The notes beneath the pieces are model-generated. The model was not told the DNA's origin. It saw only the letters and a list, made by a program, of their open reading frames with translations, and searched no databases. Shown piece by piece: positions 7,182 through 13,468 of a stretch of 21,291 nt of DNA. Both the position numbers and the translations under genes were made by a program. Position 1 is the first letter of the stretch. Each line of letters begins with the position of its first letter. The DNA is from CAYSDL01 sp964429875 (lineage in GTDB: Bacteria; Fidelibacterota; Marinisomatia; SCGC-AAA003-L08; D37C17), in the NCBI GenBank assembly GCA_964429875.1, contig CAYSDL010000020.1:1-21291 (forward strand), written 5' to 3'.

Positions 7182-8705
7182 TTATAACTCAAATTTAATC
7201 CCTTGTGCTAGGGGCAATTCACTGCTCCAGTTTAATGTATTAGTTTGCCTTCTCATATAAGCTTTCCAAGAATCAGAACCAGATTCTCTACCGCCACCTG
7301 TTTCCTTTTCTCCACCAAAAGCTCCACCAATTTCTGCTCCTGAAGTACCTATATTAACATTAGCAATACCACAATCACTTCCTTTATGAGAAAGAAATGT
7401 TTCTGCTTTAATCACATCATTAGTAAATATTGAAGAAGATAATCCTTGAGGAACTGAATTATGTAAATTAATTGCCTCTTCTAAAGTATTATACTTCATT
7501 ACATATAAAATTGGAGCAAATGTTTCTTCTTGAACTATATTATAATGATTTTTTGCTTCTATTATTGTAGGTTCAACATAAAAACCATTTAAATTATTAA
7601 TTTGCTTACCACCATATAACAGAATGCCGCCCTCACTTTGAGCTTTTTTAATGGCAGACAAGTAATCATCTACAGCTCCCTGATCAATTAATGGACCCAT
7701 TAAAGTTGAAAAATCTAAAGAGTCACCAATTTTAACTTGTTTATAAGCAGAAATAAGTTTTTCTACTAAAGTATCATATATATCAGAATGGGCTATAATT
7801 CTTCTAGTTGAAGTACACCGTTGGCCTGCTGTACCAACAGCTCCAAATGCAATAGCTGGAAGGACTAAATCCATATTTGAGTTTTCATCTACAATAATTG
7901 CATTATTACCACCTAATTCCAAAATAACCTTACCCAACCTTCCTCCAACAACTGCCCCAATTCTTTTACCCATTCTAGTTGAACCTGTAGCAGAAATTAA
8001 AGGGACATTAGGATCATTAATTAATTTTTCACCAATAACAGACCCGCTACCGATAATTAAATTAAATATTCCTTTATATCCATTTTTATCTAATACTCCA
8101 TTGCATATGTTTTGGACTGCGATTGCACATAAAGTTGTTTTTGATGATGGCTTCCATATTGAAATATTACCACACACAGCAGCTATAAAGGCATTCCATG
8201 CCCAAACTGCTACTGGAAAATTAAAAGCTGAAATTATTCCAACGTTTCCAAGAGGGTGCCATTGTTCATACATCCTATGCTCAGGTCTTTCAGAATGCAT
8301 TGTTAATCCATATAGTTGCCTAGAAAGACCAACAGCAAAATCAGCAATATCAATCATTTCTTGAACTTCACCATCTCCTTCAGCTTTAATTTTACCCATT
8401 TCCAAGGAAACAAGACTACCTAAATCATCTTTATTCTTTCTAAGCTCATTAGCCATTTCAAGAATTAGCTGACCTCTAATAGGCGCTGGGACCATTCTCC
8501 ATTCATTAAATGCTTCAGAAGAATATTTCAAAACTGCATCATAATCTTTTTCACTACATTTATAAACTTTTGCAAGCAGCTCTCCAGTGCTTGGATTAAT
8601 AGATTCAATAATGCCTGCATCATCAGTTTTGAGCCATTTATGACCACCTATACATGCACCATAATTAAATTCTAAAATATTGAATTTTTTAAGAATTGAA
8701 TTCAT
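7182..8705 (-). CDS. amaB: Antiquitin-like (ALDH7) aldehyde dehydrogenase, probable 2-aminoadipate-6-semialdehyde dehydrogenase
   Basis: This NAD-dependent dehydrogenase should oxidise 2-aminoadipate 6-semialdehyde (in equilibrium with piperideine-6-carboxylate) to 2-aminoadipate. The 507-residue sequence follows ALDH7A1/antiquitin almost block by block. Examples are LGSLVSLEMGKI, EGDGEVQEMIDI, ADFAVGLSRQ, FNFPVAVWAWN, ATGSTRMGK, LELGGNNAI (general base E263), GTAGQRCT (catalytic C297), ETFAPILYV, QGLSSSIFT, KGSDCGIANVNI, GAEIGGAFGGEK and GGGRESGSD. The last of these is a substrate-pocket signature of the antiquitin group. The ATG at 8703-8705 is preceded by AAAAGGAA. lat follows after 3 bases, which supports a lysine-to-aminoadipate role over a general aldehyde role. 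The symbol amaB is given by analogy with the Pseudomonas gene. Membership of ALDH7 is near certain; the physiological substrate is inferred. Confidence 0.92.
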   Translation of the reverse strand: MNSILKKFNILEFNYGACIGGHKWLKTDDAGIIESINPSTGELLAKVYKCSEKDYDAVLKYSSEAFNEWRMVPAPIRGQLILEMANELRKNKDDLGSLVSLEMGKIKAEGDGEVQEMIDIADFAVGLSRQLYGLTMHSERPEHRMYEQWHPLGNVGIISAFNFPVAVWAWNAFIAAVCGNISIWKPSSKTTLCAIAVQNICNGVLDKNGYKGIFNLIIGSGSVIGEKLINDPNVPLISATGSTRMGKRIGAVVGGRLGKVILELGGNNAIIVDENSNMDLVLPAIAFGAVGTAGQRCTSTRRIIAHSDIYDTLVEKLISAYKQVKIGDSLDFSTLMGPLIDQGAVDDYLSAIKKAQSEGGILLYGGKQINNLNGFYVEPTIIEAKNHYNIVQEETFAPILYVMKYNTLEEAINLHNSVPQGLSSSIFTNDVIKAETFLSHKGSDCGIANVNIGTSGAEIGGAFGGEKETGGGRESGSDSWKAYMRRQTNTLNWSSELPLAQGIKFEL

Positions 8706-8718
8706 TTAATTCCTTTTA

Positions 8719-9447
8719 TTAATTTTGTTCAGTTTTTCTACTTTGAAATGACCATATGCCCAATAAAATTATCATAAATAATAAAATAATTGGTGTAGCG
8801 TAATTATATTGAGGGGATGAGTAGTTAATTAAATCCTCAAATCTTCCTATTAAAAGAGATATTCTGCCCATTACAGCAAAACCAAAGGATGCTCCAAATT
8901 TAATCATTAAAAAATACACACCAATTTTACTAATTGTTCCTACAGCTCCTTTATGTTCTTTTGAAAAGAAAAAATAAACTAAAGCACAGATCACACCAAT
9001 TAGAATTAATATATGATTGAATATTTCCCACCCACTTTTAGTAAAGTCAATTGCTGAATTTTGAATTTGCATTAAGATATCTGAATTTATATATACATAA
9101 AATTTTAAACCAGCAGCCATACCAACAATAAATGCAATTGAGATTCTAGCTAGCCAACTTAATGAAGGAATTAATCTGCATAGCATAAATATTCCTAGAA
9201 TAAATGGAATTATATAACTTGGAGAAAAATCAAATCCTGCTCCAACATACTCAGGAAATAATCTTCCAAATAAATTTGGCCAAATTTGGTCCCACCATGT
9301 GAGAGCAAAAACATATCCAGCAGATACACCAACAAATATATGCTCAGCTATTTTATAGAATGGATTATCTCCATACAAATAACTTAAAATACATAAAGTC
9401 ATTAATACTAACAACCAAACTCCTATAATATCTAAATTAATTGTCAT
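8719..9447 (-). CDS. Polytopic membrane protein of unknown function, last gene of the MutL/DUF6754 block
   Basis: I do not recognise a characterised family. The 242-residue product has about six or seven hydrophobic segments, near residues 5-25, 34-50, 77-92, 98-118, 142-161, 173-197 and 216-234, which implies an integral cytoplasmic-membrane protein. A polar loop after the first segment reads YGDNPFYKIAEH. It looks like a conserved element and precedes HIFVGVSAGY in segment two. There are no enzyme motifs and no cysteine cluster. The ATG at 9445-9447 follows the upstream gene after 8 bases, and the antiquitin-like dehydrogenase gene follows after 13. It is the most downstream of four consecutive membrane-protein genes, which suggests that it is a subunit of the same assembly. 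Confidence 0.8.
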   Translation of the reverse strand: MTINLDIIGVWLLVLMTLCILSYLYGDNPFYKIAEHIFVGVSAGYVFALTWWDQIWPNLFGRLFPEYVGAGFDFSPSYIIPFILGIFMLCRLIPSLSWLARISIAFIVGMAAGLKFYVYINSDILMQIQNSAIDFTKSGWEIFNHILILIGVICALVYFFFSKEHKGAVGTISKIGVYFLMIKFGASFGFAVMGRISLLIGRFEDLINYSSPQYNYATPIILLFMIILLGIWSFQSRKTEQN

Positions 9448-9455
9448 TAGAAAAA

Positions 9456-10352
9456 TTAACCTCTTTTTCTTTCATAATAATATGACAAATTACCTAAAAC
9501 AATAAAAACAACCATTAATAAGTGAGCTACTGATTGAGCAGACATTCTTGCAAATGCTCTTCCCTTTGTAATATTTACGTTTTTATTAATGTATTTATTG
9601 TTGTTTTTTACTTCATCAGTTAAATAATCATAAACCATTTTCTCATATTCAGCAGCACCTGGCATTCCAGCAAGAATGCCTTTAAGTTGGCCTGATTCAA
9701 CATAGGGTATTGCATCAGTTACCATAATAGAAGTACATCCTGAAGATAAAGGGACATTTTTTGGATCACATGCGTATTGAACCCATTCCCTGTTTCCTGG
9801 AACACCTGCAGAAAAATCAAAAACAAAGTCAAAATCTTCTACACTATAGACACCCTCCATAATTTTTAATTCATCAATAGAGATTCTATTATAATCTTGC
9901 TTATAAATACCTCTAAAATCATCTGCTATATTTTTTATAACAATCATTCCACCAACCTTATAATCAAACATAACATAATCAACACCATCTTCAATTGCGA
10001 ATAGTCCAGAATCAATAATCTCATCCATAGCAAGTGTTGCCATAATAGGTCCTTCAGGCCATAGAGAAACAATATATACTTTAATACCTTTTGAAAATAA
10101 ATGTTTTAAAAGTGCTACAGCCATTGGATGAACTTCAGGCTTAGTACTTGCTCCATATTCAAATGATAATAAAACTCTATCTCCCTCTTCTAGAGATGAA
10201 ATAGAGTTAAAAACAGTTTTTGTATTATTATCAATCTTAATTGGAAGTTTTACCCAATTAGGTTTAATTAAAGGAACCAAAACTGACAACCCTATTAATA
10301 GGAAAATTATTCTTCGGTCTATTTGACCTAATCTAATCAAAGCTGCTTTCAA
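9456..10352 (-). CDS. Membrane-anchored protein with a soluble alpha/beta-like domain, unknown function
   Basis: The 298-residue protein has a transmembrane segment near each end (about 14-30 and 272-290) and a soluble region of roughly 240 residues between them. That region alternates predicted strands and helices (for example GDRVLLSFEYG at 57-67, KVYIVSLWPEGP at 91-102, VDYVMFDYKVGG at 124-135 and FDFVFDFSAGVPG at 174-186). This suggests a Rossmann-like or other alpha/beta fold, but no nucleotide motif is clear. The start is TTG at 10350-10352, with a good AGGAG 5 bases upstream inside the preceding gene's last codons. Another notable segment is ILAGMPGAAEYE (226-237). It is probably a subunit of the system encoded with the DUF6754 and MutL-like genes. 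Confidence 0.8.
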   Translation of the reverse strand: MKAALIRLGQIDRRIIFLLIGLSVLVPLIKPNWVKLPIKIDNNTKTVFNSISSLEEGDRVLLSFEYGASTKPEVHPMAVALLKHLFSKGIKVYIVSLWPEGPIMATLAMDEIIDSGLFAIEDGVDYVMFDYKVGGMIVIKNIADDFRGIYKQDYNRISIDELKIMEGVYSVEDFDFVFDFSAGVPGNREWVQYACDPKNVPLSSGCTSIMVTDAIPYVESGQLKGILAGMPGAAEYEKMVYDYLTDEVKNNNKYINKNVNITKGRAFARMSAQSVAHLLMVVFIVLGNLSYYYERKRG

Positions 10353-11168
10353 TTAATCTCCTAGGATAGAACGTTCTCTACCAGTTATAATTCTAAATGA
10401 TTGAGCAACAATACCTAATGCAATACCAATCATAATTGCTCTTGCTCCTGCAGTGGCTGGGACTGCCATAATCCATTCTTGTATTGATGGGATTGATAAA
10501 AATAATGGGGCACTTAAATACCACTGTAAATAAACACCTAATAGTATAATAATAACATTAGAAACAATAAATGAGACAAAGAATACTTTCTTATCTTTAA
10601 TTTTAGAAGCAATAATAGCAAAAATAAATGAGGTGTACATAAACACCACTATCCACCAAGGAATAATAGCTCCAATAGGAACTCTTCCTAGCATTAATAG
10701 TACACCTGAAATTAATAAAAGTGTTGCTTCAAAGTTTCTAATTCTAAATGCTCTATAAGAAGCTGATGCAACAAAAAACGCTAGCAATGCAAACATAGTT
10801 GAACCCAAAGGTAAATAAACATAGTTATACATCCAATAAAATGATGAGCCCTCATCTTTCAAATGTGCTCCCCATTGAGCATCAACATTTTTGTAAAAAA
10901 ATCCAAAAACAATCATTATTAAAAAGCCTAATAAAGTAAAAATACTATATTGCCAGTTTTTTTGTTGATTAATCACTTTTTGAATATGTAGTTGAAGTAG
11001 ATTCAAACAACCCAAAAATGCAGCGAATCCTGCTATAATCATATACCATTGGGGGGCATCTTTATCAGTAAATTCTCTTAATGTAGGAAAATTCAAGAAA
11101 TAACTTACCAAAGCAAGGAAGCCCATTGACATCATTACAATAATTGCTAATTGTCTTTTTATAAACAT
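10353..11168 (-). CDS. Polytopic membrane protein of unknown function in the MutL/DUF6754 block
   Basis: The 271-residue hydrophobic protein has about seven or eight membrane segments (near 8-25, 41-60, 75-92, 117-136, 147-165, 168-188, 197-215 and 234-256). The most polar loop (about 93-112) is AQWGAHLKDEGSSFYW. I recognise no transporter or enzyme signature. Its ATG overlaps the DUF6754 stop by one base (TAATG), and the next gene begins immediately after its own stop with a ribosome binding site inside its last codons. This packing favours stoichiometric coexpression with both neighbours. Confidence 0.8.
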   Translation of the reverse strand: MFIKRQLAIIVMMSMGFLALVSYFLNFPTLREFTDKDAPQWYMIIAGFAAFLGCLNLLQLHIQKVINQQKNWQYSIFTLLGFLIMIVFGFFYKNVDAQWGAHLKDEGSSFYWMYNYVYLPLGSTMFALLAFFVASASYRAFRIRNFEATLLLISGVLLMLGRVPIGAIIPWWIVVFMYTSFIFAIIASKIKDKKVFFVSFIVSNVIIILLGVYLQWYLSAPLFLSIPSIQEWIMAVPATAGARAIMIGIALGIVAQSFRIITGRERSILGD

Positions 11169-12058
11169 TAATTAGTTATATTTATTTTGAATAAATTCAT
11201 TATATCGAAAGTTGAAATTTCATAGTAGTTAAAAATTGAAAATAAAAAAATTACTCCAATAAACAACATGCATAAGAGTTTTACATAATCTTGACCTTTA
11301 ATACTACCAATCATTTCAGGACTTCCAGATAAATATGCACTTGCTGCATAAAACTCCTCGCCAATTAAAACATAATCACATGCTGTCACAAAAAATGGAA
11401 TTTGAGATGAAGATCCTGTTCCAGCTATTTGAATAGCTCCAACTGAATTTCCAGTTTCTGCTAATATTAAAGACTCTGCATAAAACTTGCCTTGATAAAA
11501 TATTGCTGCAGGTTTTTCTCTTAACATAATACCATTAACTCCAGCAGCATATGCAAACTGATCATCAGTAACATAATGTACCATTTTATCTTTGTATAAA
11601 TCTGGTCTTCCTTTTTTTAAATACGCCTCTTTACATGATTCACGTGCAGCTTCCATAACAATAGGGACACAGCACGGAACATGTAAACCTGCTTCATATT
11701 CAGCTGTCATACCTGCAACATGACCTAATATAATAACACCAGAGATTGTATCTATCTCATCAAGCCCTGAAATCCCTGGAACATATAGAACGGAGGAACC
11801 CATTTCTGTAGCTCTACCAACAGCTTCTTCCATAGCTTTCATTGCAGGGATAGGCCGCATATATATATCGCCTCCACCTTTAGCTTTTTGAATAAAATAC
11901 TCAATGATAAAGCATGAAATTAATATTGAAACAAATGATAGTTCATTACCACTTAAAAATATATTAGATGGATTTAATAAATATATAGAAATTAATAGAA
12001 GAGGCAATATCAAAAAGTAAAAATATTCATTATTAATATATTTTTTTATTTCATTCAT
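11168..12058 (-). CDS. DUF6754 domain membrane protein
   Basis: The 296-residue protein has two N-terminal membrane segments (about 13-30 and 39-56), a cytoplasm-sized middle domain (about 60-255) and a C-terminal membrane segment (about 260-278). I assign DUF6754 from memory of the family. The middle domain opens with IPAMKAMEEAVGRATEMG and continues with LYVPGISGLDEIDT, ILGHVAGMTAEYEAG, VPCCVPIVMEAARE, GVNGIMLREKPAA, ETGNSVGAIQIAGTGSSSQI and TACDYVLIGEEFYAASAYLS. The adjacent cysteines 129-130 and the Gly-rich IAGTGSSSQIPF stretch are possible functional sites. No function is known to me for this domain. The ATG at 12056-12058 follows the 90-residue gene's stop after two bases. Confidence 0.85.
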   Translation of the reverse strand: MNEIKKYINNEYFYFLILPLLLISIYLLNPSNIFLSGNELSFVSILISCFIIEYFIQKAKGGGDIYMRPIPAMKAMEEAVGRATEMGSSVLYVPGISGLDEIDTISGVIILGHVAGMTAEYEAGLHVPCCVPIVMEAARESCKEAYLKKGRPDLYKDKMVHYVTDDQFAYAAGVNGIMLREKPAAIFYQGKFYAESLILAETGNSVGAIQIAGTGSSSQIPFFVTACDYVLIGEEFYAASAYLSGSPEMIGSIKGQDYVKLLCMLFIGVIFLFSIFNYYEISTFDIMNLFKINITN

Positions 12059-12060
12059 TA

Positions 12061-12333
12061 TTAATTATTTGTATTAAAATGTAAATCTTCAATTTTAGAA
12101 ATCAAGAATTCAACATTTTCTTTTTTTTCTAATAAATTTATGCAATCATAATATTTTTTATCATTAACAAACAATGTTAAGATTGGACCAAAGAATACTA
12201 ATGCTTGCCCTGCAACAAAAGAAATATACTTCGTACTTTCTAATAAAAAAATTGCTAAAACAGATGCTTTCTTATTTACAATTGTTTCTGCGAATTTAAT
12301 TAAAGTATCTTTTTCATCATTTTTCATTATCAT
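12061..12333 (-). CDS. Small single-span or hairpin membrane protein, unknown function
   Basis: The 90-residue product has a charged N terminus, one long hydrophobic region (about 24-55, including KYISFVAGQALVFFGP) that could be one span or a re-entrant hairpin, and a charged amphipathic helix at the end (LLEKKENVEFLISKIEDL). I do not recognise the family. Two start codons are possible, ATG at 12331-12333 and ATG at 12325-12327, and neither has a clear Shine-Dalgarno sequence. It sits between the sandwich/KOW protein gene and the DUF6754 gene with gaps of 13 and 2 bases, so it is likely to be an accessory subunit that holds a soluble partner at the membrane. Confidence 0.78.
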   Translation of the reverse strand: MIMKNDEKDTLIKFAETIVNKKASVLAIFLLESTKYISFVAGQALVFFGPILTLFVNDKKYYDCINLLEKKENVEFLISKIEDLHFNTNN

Positions 12334-12346
12334 ATTTTAATAAATT

Positions 12347-13468
12347 TTAGTTAGACAAAATAACTTCTAAATTAGCTCTTGGAATTATTTCTTTACTTTT
12401 ATCTTCGAATTCAACTTCAGCAACTCGTACTTGTGTTTCAGATTTCATTTTAACTAATTCATATGGGAGTGATACAATTTTTCCTATTTTTCCAAAAAAA
12501 GGTTCTCTAATTACTCTAATAGAAGAACCTTCAGATATAACAAGGTCATCTTCACTTAAAATTTTACTTTTACCAGAACCTTCTGATTTAATAAATATTT
12601 CTGGTCTAAGAACTCCTGCTCTTATTTGAGTCGCTCCATTTATTGAAACATATTTATTGTTATTTTCTTTTAAAATATTAAATGTTCTTAATGCCATATC
12701 AATTTTCCCAAAACCTTCAGTTAATATTAAGGTCGTAGTATCTTCAGTACCAGTAATAGCAACTCCTAATGAATAACCTAATATTTCAGATACGTCATTA
12801 TAATCGACTCCACCACAGACAATGCCTTTAACACCAACACTCTTTGCTTTATTATAAATATCTAAATCTATATATGAGCCACAAACAATAATTTGATCTT
12901 TTAAATAATTTTTAATATCTGAAGCTGATATTTGTTCAGAAGGATTATCAACTAGAACGTGCATTTTCCCTTGCTTTTCACCACCAATACCTATGATTCC
13001 TTGGACGAAGGTACCTGTTGAATTAATTAATACTCCTTCTTTGTCATACACATCTTTAACTTGACCTGGAATATATGCATCTACATTTATTGGAAGAGGA
13101 TTTTCTGAAACGACGACTTGGCCTGTAACTTTAGAAATATTTATAATTTTACCCTCAATAGGAGATTTTACATCAGATTTAAACATTCCAAAAAGACCTT
13201 TGCTTTGAGCTATTAATTGTTTTTGTTTAACACTATCATTTATTTTTACTAACATACATTTTTCTACCTGATCAACATCTATATTTAATTCATTAGCAAC
13301 ATTAATCATTTGCACATTACCAGGAATCTCTGTAGAAGCAACTACTGTATCAGATTCAACAATATCATTTTCTGTTACATGTACATTCCCTTTTAATGGT
13401 AGCAATCTTTCTTTTGTTATATCAGCATCTTTTAAAACTTTTAAACCAGGTGTATAAGATTTAGACAT
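12347..13468 (-). CDS. Sandwich-like protein with KOW-type C terminus, partner of the MutL-like ATPase
   Basis: The 373-residue protein lacks a signal peptide and membrane segments, so it should be cytoplasmic. Residues 65-135 (KINDSVKQKQLIAQSKG, then VKSPIEGKIINISKVTGQVVV and DAYIPGQVKDVYDKEGV) have the V-x-x-G-x-x-A and SP-x-x-G-x-V pattern of biotinyl/lipoyl-like barrel-sandwich hybrid domains. No lysine stands in a standard MKM or DKA modification site. A glycine-rich segment follows (VQGIIGIGGEKQGKM, 155-169). Residues 210-255 look like an alpha/beta unit. The end (314-372: EGSSIRVIREPFFGKIGKIV through PRANLEVI) resembles a KOW or NusG-like beta-barrel. Its ATG at 13466-13468 lies inside the last codons of the MutL-like gene (8-base overlap), with AAGGA upstream. 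Domain calls come from pattern reading only. Confidence 0.8.
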   Translation of the reverse strand: MSKSYTPGLKVLKDADITKERLLPLKGNVHVTENDIVESDTVVASTEIPGNVQMINVANELNIDVDQVEKCMLVKINDSVKQKQLIAQSKGLFGMFKSDVKSPIEGKIINISKVTGQVVVSENPLPINVDAYIPGQVKDVYDKEGVLINSTGTFVQGIIGIGGEKQGKMHVLVDNPSEQISASDIKNYLKDQIIVCGSYIDLDIYNKAKSVGVKGIVCGGVDYNDVSEILGYSLGVAITGTEDTTTLILTEGFGKIDMALRTFNILKENNNKYVSINGATQIRAGVLRPEIFIKSEGSGKSKILSEDDLVISEGSSIRVIREPFFGKIGKIVSLPYELVKMKSETQVRVAEVEFEDKSKEIIPRANLEVILSN

